Source: JANNSW01 sp031431235 (GTDB taxonomy: Bacteria; Pseudomonadota; Alphaproteobacteria; Rhizobiales; Hyphomicrobiaceae). Taken from it: a stretch of 41,295 nucleotides of DNA. The stretch spans positions 1 to 41,295 of the forward strand of contig JANPDA010000366.1 of NCBI GenBank assembly GCA_031431235.1, written 5' to 3'. This document shows positions 1-6,056 of the stretch, one piece after another. Below the pieces are notes generated by a model that did not search any database, was not told where the DNA came from, and worked only from the letters and a program-made list of their open reading frames with translations. Both the position numbers and the translations under genes were made by a program. The first letter of the stretch is position 1, and the number at the start of each line of letters is the position of its first letter.

Positions 1-1
1 G

Positions 2-148
2 ACGCTCGTCATCCAGACTTTCGTCTACCCGCAAGCCTACATGACACACGGGCTATGGGCGGTTGCGCTGCTCCTCCTGATGAAGTACGGCCCAGGCAAG
101 CTGTCGCTCGACTGGCTGATCTGGGGCCGGAAGGGGGATGGAGTGTAG
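2..148 (+). CDS. DoxX family membrane protein, C-terminal end (partial)
   Basis: The window opens inside this gene, and 48 C-terminal residues are visible before the TAG stop. They include the segments TLVIQTFVYPQAYMTHG and LWAVALLLLMKYGPGKLSLD, which match the last membrane helix and tail of DoxX/YphA-type small integral membrane proteins. DoxX proteins are four-helix inner-membrane proteins linked to redox or oxidative-stress functions in some species, but most have no assigned substrate. The N-terminal three quarters lie outside the window, so length and start cannot be judged. Directly downstream is a degraded acetyltransferase fragment, so no operon partner is visible on this side. Confidence 0.75.
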   Translation, partial: TLVIQTFVYPQAYMTHGLWAVALLLLMKYGPGKLSLDWLIWGRKGDGV

Positions 149-200
149 CAGGTCAGCGACGTGCGGCCCCTACCTTGGGCGAGCAGTGGCACCTGTGCCG

Positions 201-344
201 ATCTCGTTCCAAAGAAACCAAGTCGCTCGGAGATTTTACGAGAAGCGCGGTTTCATTCTTATTGAAGAGACAGCCGGCTCTGGCAACGAACACAAAGAGC
301 CCGACGCCAAGTATGCATGGCGAGGGAGCTGTAGGGCGCAATAG
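201..344 (+). pseudogene. GNAT acetyltransferase remnant (C-terminal third only)
   Basis: About 45 codons read like the C-terminal half of a GNAT N-acetyltransferase. The segment FQRNQVARRFYEKRGF matches the family's last acetyl-CoA-binding helix (N-x-x-A-R-x-F-Y-E-x-x-G-F). The following EETAGSGNEHKEPD and YAWRG match the usual tail of the ribosomal-protein-alanine-like subgroup. Nothing upstream in this frame (138-200) resembles the N-terminal strands or the Q/R-x-x-G-x-G/A pyrophosphate loop, and the preceding DNA belongs to the DoxX gene end. The fragment ends at the TAG at 342-344, next to the left REP hairpin. I infer a gene truncated by deletion or rearrangement. It is too short to fold as an acetyltransferase. 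Confidence 0.6.
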
Positions 345-366
345 CCCACTTCGGGCGTATTGCGCC
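331..366 (+). repeat. REP hairpin, left copy flanking the RAYT gene
   Basis: This palindromic unit begins with the GTAG tetranucleotide typical of REP sequences, then GGGCGCAATAGCCC, the loop ACTTC and GGGCGTATTGCGCC. The two arms pair over about 13 bases with one internal mismatch. It lies 26 bases outside the stop codon of the transposase and is an inverted copy of 973-1010. REPs of this design are bound and cut by REP-associated tyrosine transposases. Confidence 0.85.
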
Positions 367-392
367 GGACGCGAGCACAAGCCTCGCCAGTG

Positions 393-944
393 TCATTCCC
401 GCTCGCCAAACTGTTTCAAAGGATTTGCGCGTGCGAACTTGGCAAGCATCTCCTCGAAATCGCACGGCTTTGGCGCATCTCGATGATCGCGATGGAACGA
501 TGAAAACGGCCAATCCGCCACATTGGCGACGTGCCCATGCTTCACCGGATTGAACCAGCAATATTCGATATGGTTATTCAGGTCGCGCTCGTCACGAATG
601 ACATGCTCCCAATAGCGACGCTGCCAGACACCGCGCTCGCCGCGCGCTTTCCGGACAGGATCGAGCCGCTCGCGCTTTGGAAGCGAACGTGAGAACCGGA
701 TTTTGATCCACCGCCAACGAACGGAAAAGTCCGAACCGCCTTCTGGCAACGTCCAAACCGCGTGGATGTGATCAGGAAGGATCACCATCGCATCAATTTC
801 GAAAGGAAATGCTCGGCGCGTATCGCGCAGGGCGGAGCGCAGATTGTCGATGTGCTCGACCAGCAAACGGCTATTCCGGTCGAGAAGGTTGACCGTGAAG
901 AAATAGCAGCCGCCTGGGACGAACGCACGACGATAGTTGGGCAT
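393..944 (-). CDS. REP-associated tyrosine transposase (RAYT, Y1/HUH family)
   Basis: This is a 183-residue single-domain Y1 transposase of the IS200-like superfamily, in the usual size range of RAYTs. The N-terminus YRRAFVPGGCYFFTVNL is the standard opening. The metal-binding HUH motif is H59-I60-H61 in LPDHIHAVW. The catalytic tyrosine is probably Y128 in IEYCWFNPVKHG, which matches the family Y-x-x-x-NPVKHG block, and WPFSSF follows as expected. Such enzymes nick and rejoin single-stranded REP DNA. Most are domesticated single-copy genes thought to spread REPs. The gene has no obvious Shine-Dalgarno sequence before its ATG. It sits between two inverted REP hairpins, each 26-28 bases from the coding ends, which makes a compact self-contained unit. 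All key residues are present, so it looks intact. Confidence 0.93.
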   Translation of the reverse strand: MPNYRRAFVPGGCYFFTVNLLDRNSRLLVEHIDNLRSALRDTRRAFPFEIDAMVILPDHIHAVWTLPEGGSDFSVRWRWIKIRFSRSLPKRERLDPVRKARGERGVWQRRYWEHVIRDERDLNNHIEYCWFNPVKHGHVANVADWPFSSFHRDHRDAPKPCDFEEMLAKFARANPLKQFGERE

Positions 945-972
945 GACAAATTGTATGCGGAGTGTGTGGCAC

Positions 973-1010
973 GGCGCAATACGCCCCGAAGTGGGGCTAT
1001 TGCGCCCTAC
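973..1010 (-). repeat. REP hairpin, right copy flanking the RAYT gene
   Basis: Read on the minus strand, this unit starts GTAGGGCGCAATAGCCCC, then ACTTC, then GGGGCGTATTGCGCC. It is the inverted counterpart of 331-366. It differs by one extra C in one arm and one extra G in the opposite arm, so the stem is one base pair longer but still pairs. It begins 28 bases upstream of the transposase start codon. Confidence 0.85.
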
Positions 1011-1142
1011 AGGTCCGCCACGTCAGCCCCTGGCCCATCACGTCGCCGCCCCCATCTCCGCTCAAAGACCATTGCCGACATCCGATCCCTGCATCACGTG
1101 GTGCTGGCCTCGGCATATCGCTCGTGTGATAGCACAATCCAG

Positions 1143-2033
1143 CTATTCCCCCTTCCGCAACAGCTTGATCACGCCGGAGAAATCCATTCCGCCCAATCCG
1201 GCATTCTCCATCAGCTGATAGACCTGGGCGGCCTGGGCGCCGAGCGGCGAGGATGAGCGGGCCTGGGCAGCCGCTTCTCCGGCAAGGCGCAGATCCTTCA
1301 GCATCATCGCGGCCGTGAAGCCGGGCTTGTAGTCGCGGTTGGCGGGCGACGTCGGCACCGGACCCGGTACCGGGCAATAGGACGTGAGCGCCCAGCACTG
1401 GCCCGACGACTTCGAAGAGATCTCGAACAGCTTCTCGGCCTCGAGCCCGAGCTGCTCGGCCAGCACGAACGCCTCGCACACGCCGATCATGGAGATGCCG
1501 AGCACCAGGTTGTTGCAGATCTTGGCGGCCTGGCCATTGCCGGATCCGCCCGCGTGCACGACTGCCTTGCCCATGGCCGCGAGGATCGGCTTGCCTCGCT
1601 CGAAGGCGTCCGCCTCGCCGCCGACCATGAAGGTGAGCGTTGCCGCTTCGGCGCCGGCGACGCCGCCCGAGACGGGCGCATCGAGCATGGCGAGGCCTCG
1701 CGCCGTGGCCAATCCGGCGACCCGTCGCGCCGTCGCCACGTCGATGGTCGAGCAATCGACCAGTAGCGTGCCGGCGGCAGCCGCTCCGATCACCCCGCCA
1801 CCGCCGAGATAGGCGTCCTCCACCTGCGCCCCGGCCGGCAGCATGGTGATGACCGCATCCGCGCCTGCGACCGCGTCGGCGATCCCCTCGGCCACACGCA
1901 CATTCACGCCGGCGAGCCGCGCCGCCGCTGCCACGTCACGATCATGGATCGCGAGCGTGTGACCCGCCTTCAACAGATTGCGCGCCATCGGTGCGCCCAT
2001 GTTGCCGATGCCTATGAATGCGATATGGCTCAT
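1143..2033 (-). CDS. mmsB: 3-hydroxyisobutyrate dehydrogenase
   Basis: This gene encodes 296 residues, full length for the beta-hydroxyacid dehydrogenase family. It oxidises 3-hydroxyisobutyrate to methylmalonate semialdehyde in valine degradation, with NAD(P) as cofactor. The N-terminal Rossmann motif is FIGIGNMGAPMARNLLKAGH. The substrate-binding loop DAPVSGGVAGAEAATLTFMV and the catalytic-lysine helix GNGQAAKICNNL are both present. Its ATG overlaps the stop of the hydrolase gene by four bases (ATGA, 2030-2033), indicating translational coupling. It is the last gene of a minus-strand valine cluster. The next enzyme of the pathway, methylmalonate-semialdehyde dehydrogenase (mmsA), is not in the window. 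The 132 bases downstream to the REP hold no gene I can see. Confidence 0.92.
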   Translation of the reverse strand: MSHIAFIGIGNMGAPMARNLLKAGHTLAIHDRDVAAAARLAGVNVRVAEGIADAVAGADAVITMLPAGAQVEDAYLGGGGVIGAAAAGTLLVDCSTIDVATARRVAGLATARGLAMLDAPVSGGVAGAEAATLTFMVGGEADAFERGKPILAAMGKAVVHAGGSGNGQAAKICNNLVLGISMIGVCEAFVLAEQLGLEAEKLFEISSKSSGQCWALTSYCPVPGPVPTSPANRDYKPGFTAAMMLKDLRLAGEAAAQARSSSPLGAQAAQVYQLMENAGLGGMDFSGVIKLLRKGE

Positions 2034-3082
2034 GCGCTCTGCCCCTGTGCTTGATGAACGATCCGCCGGACGTCGGCGTCCTCGACCGCTTCGAGCGATG
2101 CCGGCGACCAGCGCGGCGACAGGTCCTTGTCGATCACGGCTGCCCGGATGCCTTCGAGGAAATCCGGCCGCCTCGCCATCGGCCCGCTCATCCGCAGCTC
2201 GAGCTCGAGGCAGTCCCCGATCGTTGCCAGCGATCGCGCCTGCCGGAGCGCGGCGAGCGTCACCTTGAGGGCCATCGGCGAGCGCGCTCTAAGGGTCGCA
2301 AGCGTATCCGCTGCGAACCGCGAGCCGTCCCGCTCCAGCCGCGTGAAAATCTCCTCGAGCCGGTCCGCGGCAAAGCTGCGATCGATCTCCGCCCGGTCCC
2401 GCGCGAGCCTCGGCTCCTCTTTGCCGCTGCCATCGAGACCGGCAAGACAGCGCGCGACGTCGTCCTTCGATGCCGCTCCGGCGAGCGCTCCTACGAGCGC
2501 CGGCCATCGCTCCGGCTCGATCAGCCCGTCGGCGAGCCCGCAGAGGATCGCATCGGCCGCGCCGATCCGCGCGCCTGTCAGGCCCAGGTAGGTCCCGAGC
2601 TCGCCCGGCGCCCGCGACAACAGCCAGGTGCCGCCCACATCCGGGAAGAAGCCGATGCTCGTCTCCGGCATCGCGAGCGCCGTGCGTGGTGTCACCAGCC
2701 GATGGCTGCCATGGGCGGAGATGCCGACCCCGCCGCCCATCACGAGGCCGTCCATCAGCACCACATAGGGCTTCGGATAGGCGGCGATCTGCGCATTGAG
2801 CGCGTATTCCTCACGCCAGAACGTCGCCGCCATGTTGTCGCCAGCCTGCACGGACCGATAGATTTCGCGGATATCACCGCCCGCGCACAGACCGCGCTCG
2901 CCTGCGCCGTCGACCACGACCACGAGCACGCGATCGTCGTTCCGCCAATCCTCGAGCGCACGCGAGATCGCCCGCAGCATCGGCAGCGTCAGCGCGTTGA
3001 TTGCCTTGGGCCTGTCGAGCGTTATTCGCCCGATCCGGCCCGTCCTCGCGATACGAACCTCAGAGTCTTCACCAGCCAGCAT
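2030..3082 (-). CDS. 3-hydroxyisobutyryl-CoA hydrolase (enoyl-CoA hydratase/isomerase family)
   Basis: At 350 residues this is longer than a simple enoyl-CoA hydratase (about 260) and matches the hydrolase subfamily. It removes CoA from 3-hydroxyisobutyryl-CoA in valine breakdown. Visible crotonase-fold elements are the N-terminal ITLDRPKAINALTLPML, the oxyanion-hole segment GLCAGGDIREIY, MGGGVGIS, and MPETSIGFFPDVGG, which carries the Glu and Asp expected at the active site. The region after residue 240 (ARLERDG to SPMALKVTL) corresponds to the hydrolase-specific C-terminal part. The neighbours are an acyl-CoA dehydrogenase ending 3 bases upstream and mmsB overlapping its stop, which supports the valine assignment over a generic hydratase. 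Confidence 0.9.
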   Translation of the reverse strand: MLAGEDSEVRIARTGRIGRITLDRPKAINALTLPMLRAISRALEDWRNDDRVLVVVVDGAGERGLCAGGDIREIYRSVQAGDNMAATFWREEYALNAQIAAYPKPYVVLMDGLVMGGGVGISAHGSHRLVTPRTALAMPETSIGFFPDVGGTWLLSRAPGELGTYLGLTGARIGAADAILCGLADGLIEPERWPALVGALAGAASKDDVARCLAGLDGSGKEEPRLARDRAEIDRSFAADRLEEIFTRLERDGSRFAADTLATLRARSPMALKVTLAALRQARSLATIGDCLELELRMSGPMARRPDFLEGIRAAVIDKDLSPRWSPASLEAVEDADVRRIVHQAQGQSA

Positions 3083-3085
3083 TGT

Positions 3086-4222
3086 TCAGCTCAGCACATG
3101 GCGCGCGATGATCACGCGCATGATCTCGTTGGTGCCTTCGAGGATCTGATGCACGCGCAGATCGCGCAGATAGCGCTCGACCGGGAAGTCCTTCAGGTAG
3201 CCATAGCCCCCATGCAGCTGCAGCGCCTCGTTGGCGATGTTGGAGCATGCGTCTGTCGCAAACCGCTTGGCCATGGCCGCGGCGATCGTCGCATCGGGAT
3301 CGCCGCGATCGAGCTTGGCGGCGGCCCGATGCACCATCAGCCGGGCGGCGGCAAGCTCGGTTGCCATATCGGCGAGACGGAACTGCAGGGCCTGGAACTC
3401 GGCGAGCGGCCGGCCGAACTGCCTGCGCTGCTTGACATAGGCCGTCGCAAGCTCGAGACAGCGACGCGCCCCACCCAGACTGCAGGCCGCGATGTTGACG
3501 CGACCGCCATCGAGCCCCTGCATGGCAAAGGAAAAGCCCTTGCCTTCCTCGCCGATCCGATTGGCGACCGGCACCCGGCAGCCCTCCAGGATCACCTGCG
3601 CGGTCGGTTGCGAGCACCAGCCGAGCTTGCGTTCGGGCCTGCCGAACGAAAGGCCGGGCGTGCCCTTCTCGATCAACAGGCTGGTGATGCCCTTGGGGCC
3701 GTCTCCACCCGTGCGGACCATCACGAGATAGAGGTCCGACACACCGGCGCCGGAGATGAAAGCCTTGCTGCCATCGACCACATAGTGATCGCCGTCGCGC
3801 ACGGCTCGCGTCCGTAGCGATGCCGCGTCCGACCCCGAGCCCGGCTCCGTCAGGCAGTAGCTCGCCAGCCAGTCCATGCCGACGAGGCGAGGCAGGAAAC
3901 GCTGCTGCAACTGCTCGTCCGCGAACCGGTCGATCATCCAGGCGACCATGTTGTGGATCGAAAGGAACGCCGCAGTCGGCGGGCAGGCCGCCGCCAGCTC
4001 CTCGAACACCAGCGCCGATTCGACCCGTCCGAGCCCGGTGCCCCCGGAAGAGGCCCGCACATTGATCGATGCGAGGCCGAGCCCGGCCGCACGCCGCAAT
4101 GTCGGCACCGGAAACGTCTGGGTCTCGTCCCAGCCGGCGGCGAACGGCGCCATCTCGCGCTCGGCGAAGTCACGCGCCGTCGCAACGATCTGCTGCTGCT
4201 CGGTCGTCGGCTCGAAATCCAT
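3086..4222 (-). CDS. Acyl-CoA dehydrogenase, probably isobutyryl-CoA dehydrogenase
   Basis: This is a 378-residue flavoprotein of the medium/short-chain acyl-CoA dehydrogenase family. The start MDFEPTTEQQQIVATARDFA is the conventional N-terminus. The frame stays open upstream, but that part has no family similarity and would overlap the GNAT gene. The FAD and substrate signatures CLTEPGSGSDAASLRT and LHGGYGYLKDFPVERYLRD are present. The catalytic glutamate is in HQILEGTNEIMR, the position used by short-chain and isobutyryl-CoA dehydrogenases. The segment SLGGARRCLELATAYVKQRR is typical of the ACAD8-like group. It is followed 3 bases later by the 3-hydroxyisobutyryl-CoA hydrolase and then mmsB, so isobutyryl-CoA is the likely substrate. 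The hydratase step between them is not encoded here. Confidence 0.9.
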   Translation of the reverse strand: MDFEPTTEQQQIVATARDFAEREMAPFAAGWDETQTFPVPTLRRAAGLGLASINVRASSGGTGLGRVESALVFEELAAACPPTAAFLSIHNMVAWMIDRFADEQLQQRFLPRLVGMDWLASYCLTEPGSGSDAASLRTRAVRDGDHYVVDGSKAFISGAGVSDLYLVMVRTGGDGPKGITSLLIEKGTPGLSFGRPERKLGWCSQPTAQVILEGCRVPVANRIGEEGKGFSFAMQGLDGGRVNIAACSLGGARRCLELATAYVKQRRQFGRPLAEFQALQFRLADMATELAAARLMVHRAAAKLDRGDPDATIAAAMAKRFATDACSNIANEALQLHGGYGYLKDFPVERYLRDLRVHQILEGTNEIMRVIIARHVLS

Positions 4223-4254
4223 CCTCGCGTCTCCGTTGCGGTCACGGCCGCCGA

Positions 4255-4758
4255 TCACTGCCATCCGAACGCGGTTTTCGGCAACAGCTCGTGGCCGAAC
4301 CGCTCGATCGCGGTTGCCGTCTCCTGTCCGCCGCGCCGCCGATAGAACTCGCAAGCAATCGTGTTGTCGGTCAGCGCCCACACCAGCAAGCCCTCGAGGT
4401 CGCGACGGTCGAGCCGCTCGCGCGCACTCTCGAACAGTTGCACGCCCAGGCCGTGTCCTTGTTGCAGCGGAGCGACGTAGAGCTCGTAGATCTCGGCGGC
4501 AAACGGCAGCGATGAGCGGGAGGTCCCAAACGTCACATAGCCGACAGCCATGCCATCCACCTCGACCACGAGCTGGCCATGGGTCTTGGCGAGCGCGGCG
4601 CGCCACCAGTCGGCATCCCGCCGCTCGACGAAGGCCCGCAACTGCGGTGCGGGCACGATGCCATTGTAGGCGACCAGCCAGGAGTCTTTGAACGCCCGGC
4701 TGAGGGCCCCGGCGTCCTCGGGCCGGCCGTGCCGGACATGGGCGAGATCGGACAGCAT
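4255..4758 (-). CDS. GNAT family N-acetyltransferase
   Basis: This gene encodes 167 residues if translation starts at MLSDLAHVRHGRPEDAG. A further 30 codons upstream are open but read as low-complexity translation of GC-rich DNA. The fold can be followed from VRHGRPEDAGAL, through the acetyl-CoA loop IYELYVAPLQQGHGLGVQLF (Q-x-G-x-G variant), to LTDNTIACEFYRRRGG, where the helix and tyrosine are expected. The substrate cannot be predicted. It lies 32 bases upstream of the acyl-CoA dehydrogenase on the same strand, so it may be the first gene of the valine operon, although its role there is unclear. Confidence 0.85.
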   Translation of the reverse strand: MLSDLAHVRHGRPEDAGALSRAFKDSWLVAYNGIVPAPQLRAFVERRDADWWRAALAKTHGQLVVEVDGMAVGYVTFGTSRSSLPFAAEIYELYVAPLQQGHGLGVQLFESARERLDRRDLEGLLVWALTDNTIACEFYRRRGGQETATAIERFGHELLPKTAFGWQ

Positions 4759-4901
4759 GCCGTCATCGTAGGCGAGGCCGAGGCCAAGGCACAAGCGCAG
4801 ATGGCGACATGGGGCGCGCCTCGCACGCGCATGGCTGGCGATCGGCACCTGGCCCGTGCCATGCTCGGATCAGGCAACAACCGAGAGCAGGAGCAACTCG
4901 A

Positions 4902-5318
4902 ATGGCAACCGAGGTCGAAACCTACCGTGGCGCCGTCTATCCCTGGCACTGCGACACCATGGGGCACATGAACACGCAGTTCTATACGGCGATCTTCGAT
5001 TCGGCGAGCTTCCACATGCTCTCGCGCCTCGTCCCCTATTCCCAGATGCAGGCGAGGAAGCACGGCTGGGCCGACGTGAAAATGACGGTCGTGTACGAGC
5101 ACGAGACCCCGGCGGGCGCGCTCGTCCATGTGCGCTCCACCCTCACCCGTCTCGGCAGCAAGGCGATCGAGTACCGTCACAGCCTCTTGAACAGCGAGAG
5201 CGGCGTGCTCCACGCGACCGCCGACATCGTGACGGTGCTGTTCGACCTGACCGCCCGCAAGGCGCTGCCGATCGACGATGCGATCCGCGCCAAGGGCAAG
5301 GAGCTCGGGCTCGCGTGA
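4902..5318 (+). CDS. Acyl-CoA thioesterase, hot-dog fold (4-hydroxybenzoyl-CoA thioesterase type)
   Basis: This is a 138-residue single hot-dog protein. The start MATEVETYRGAVYPWHCDTM is chosen because it places the conserved block at the usual position and has GAGCAGGAG upstream. The catalytic-region motif WHCDTMGHMNTQFY matches the family pattern D-x-x-G-H-x-N-N/T-x-x-Y, whose Asp is the catalytic residue. The later VYEHETPAGALVHVRSTLTR is the central sheet. Such enzymes cleave acyl-CoA to the acid and CoA in the cytoplasm. The precise acyl group is unknown. It is transcribed away from the GNAT gene and converges on the phasin gene. Confidence 0.87.
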   Translation: MATEVETYRGAVYPWHCDTMGHMNTQFYTAIFDSASFHMLSRLVPYSQMQARKHGWADVKMTVVYEHETPAGALVHVRSTLTRLGSKAIEYRHSLLNSESGVLHATADIVTVLFDLTARKALPIDDAIRAKGKELGLA

Positions 5319-5326
5319 TCAATGGG

Positions 5327-5370
5327 AAAAACTGCACGGACCCCGCGGCGATGGCCGGCGGAGCCCGTGC
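5327..5370 (-). terminator. Intrinsic terminator of the phasin gene
   Basis: On the minus strand, 20 bases past the phasin stop, a GC-rich imperfect hairpin is closed by GCACGG (5370-5365) and CCGTGC (5339-5334). Further pairing of CTCCGC with GCGGGG-type bases occurs inside. It is followed by AG and a TTTTT run (5331-5327). This is the classic rho-independent layout. It sits in the gap between two convergent genes, so it could also limit read-through from the thioesterase side. Confidence 0.6.
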
Positions 5371-5390
5371 TGCATGCTCGGAGCATGGTG

Positions 5391-5855
5391 TCAGCCGGCC
5401 TTGCGGACCTGCTCGAAGCTCTTCTGGGCAACGGTCGAGAAGGACTCGAACGCTTCCTTGGCGACGCGCGCGGACAGCTCGTAGAACTCGCGCGTCTGCT
5501 CGGTCGCTTTGGCCATCTGCGCCTGCATGAACTCGGCCTGGACCTTGGCGGCCTCGGGCAGCGTACGCGAGCGCGCCATCATCTCGGCGGCCTTGAACGC
5601 GGCTTCCGTGTTCATCGACACGTTGGCGAATACCTGCTCGCCGATCTGGCGGGCGCCGTTCTGGGTGACGGAGGCAACCTCCTCCATCGCCTTGCTGGCG
5701 TCCTTGGCGGCGGAGGCCATCATCGTGTAGGCCGCGCGCGACTTGGCGACACCGTCCTCTGCCATGGCCTGGACGCTCTCGGGCATGCGCGCATTCTCTG
5801 CCGCATGAAAGAACTCTTCGGTCTGCTTGGCGAACTTCTGGCCCATCGGGTTCAT
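5391..5855 (-). CDS. Phasin family protein (polyhydroxyalkanoate granule-associated)
   Basis: This is a 154-residue, Ala/Glu/Lys-rich, almost wholly alpha-helical protein without a signal peptide. Its composition and heptad-like pattern (TEEFFHAAENARMPESVQAM, QAQMAKATEQTREFYELSAR, VAKEAFESFSTVAQKSFEQV) are those of Phasin_2 proteins, which coat polyhydroxyalkanoate granules in the cytoplasm. The ATG at 5855 has GAGGA about ten bases upstream. A promoter lies just upstream, with its -35 inside a TGCA-N-TGCA palindrome, and an intrinsic terminator lies downstream, so the gene looks monocistronic. A second, dissimilar phasin is encoded at 11935-12453. No PHA synthase or phaR is in the window. 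Confidence 0.88.
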   Translation of the reverse strand: MNPMGQKFAKQTEEFFHAAENARMPESVQAMAEDGVAKSRAAYTMMASAAKDASKAMEEVASVTQNGARQIGEQVFANVSMNTEAAFKAAEMMARSRTLPEAAKVQAEFMQAQMAKATEQTREFYELSARVAKEAFESFSTVAQKSFEQVRKAG

Positions 5856-5890
5856 GGCGATTCGATCCTCGGTTGGAAACTGATGGAAGA

Positions 5891-5919
5891 CATATAGGCC
5901 AACTCATGTTGCAATGCAA
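5891..5919 (-). promoter_or_regulatory. Sigma-70-type promoter of the phasin gene
   Basis: Reading the minus strand, TTGCAT (5919-5914) and TATATG (5896-5891) are separated by exactly 17 bases. This places the start of transcription about 30 bases before the phasin start codon. The -35 box lies entirely within the palindrome TTGCAATGCAA, so a protein bound there would block the promoter. Confidence 0.55.
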
Positions 5920-6009
5920 TATGAAAAATGATGCAGTGCAGCTTTCTCTGCCGGAGAGGCGTGGGGTCGCGCTTTCCCGGCAGCAAGCGAGAGTCATTGC
6001 TGCATTGCA
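5909..6009. promoter_or_regulatory. Three TGCA-N-TGCA palindromes (putative operators) between divergent genes
   Basis: TGCAATGCA (5910-5918), TGCAGTGCA (5932-5940) and TGCATTGCA (6001-6009) occur within 100 bases. The first overlaps the -35 box of the phasin promoter. The third overlaps the candidate promoter of the peptidase gene. The first two are 22 bases apart centre to centre, about two helical turns. TGC/GCA-rich palindromes are known targets of PhaR-type regulators of phasin genes in alphaproteobacteria, so a PhaR-like repressor is a reasonable inference. No regulator gene is adjacent. Confidence 0.5.
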
Positions 6010-6025
6010 CGCAATCGTTTATGCC
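5997..6025 (+). promoter_or_regulatory. Candidate promoter of the RocB-like peptidase gene
   Basis: TTGCTG (5997-6002) and TATGCC (6020-6025) are 17 bases apart, 31 bases before the start codon at 6057. The match to consensus is moderate. The palindrome TGCATTGCA overlaps the end of the -35 box and the spacer. Confidence 0.35.
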
Positions 6026-6056
6026 GCTGGCGAGCACAGCCGAAAATGGAGCTGAG

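Noticed and set aside
1091..1104. Near-palindrome GCATCACGTGGTGC downstream of mmsB
   Set aside because: It lies downstream of the operon and not at a promoter, and it is a single occurrence, so an operator role is not supported.
2018..3817. Open frame of 599 codons on the plus strand opposite the valine-degradation genes
   Set aside because: It lies antisense to two well-supported enzymes. Its product is Arg/Pro/His-rich with no motif, as expected of a shadow frame in GC-rich DNA.
5373..5387. CATGCTCGGAGCATG palindrome just after the phasin stop
   Set aside because: The stem is short with a minimal loop and no T run. The neighbouring GC-rich hairpin with TTTTT is the better terminator.
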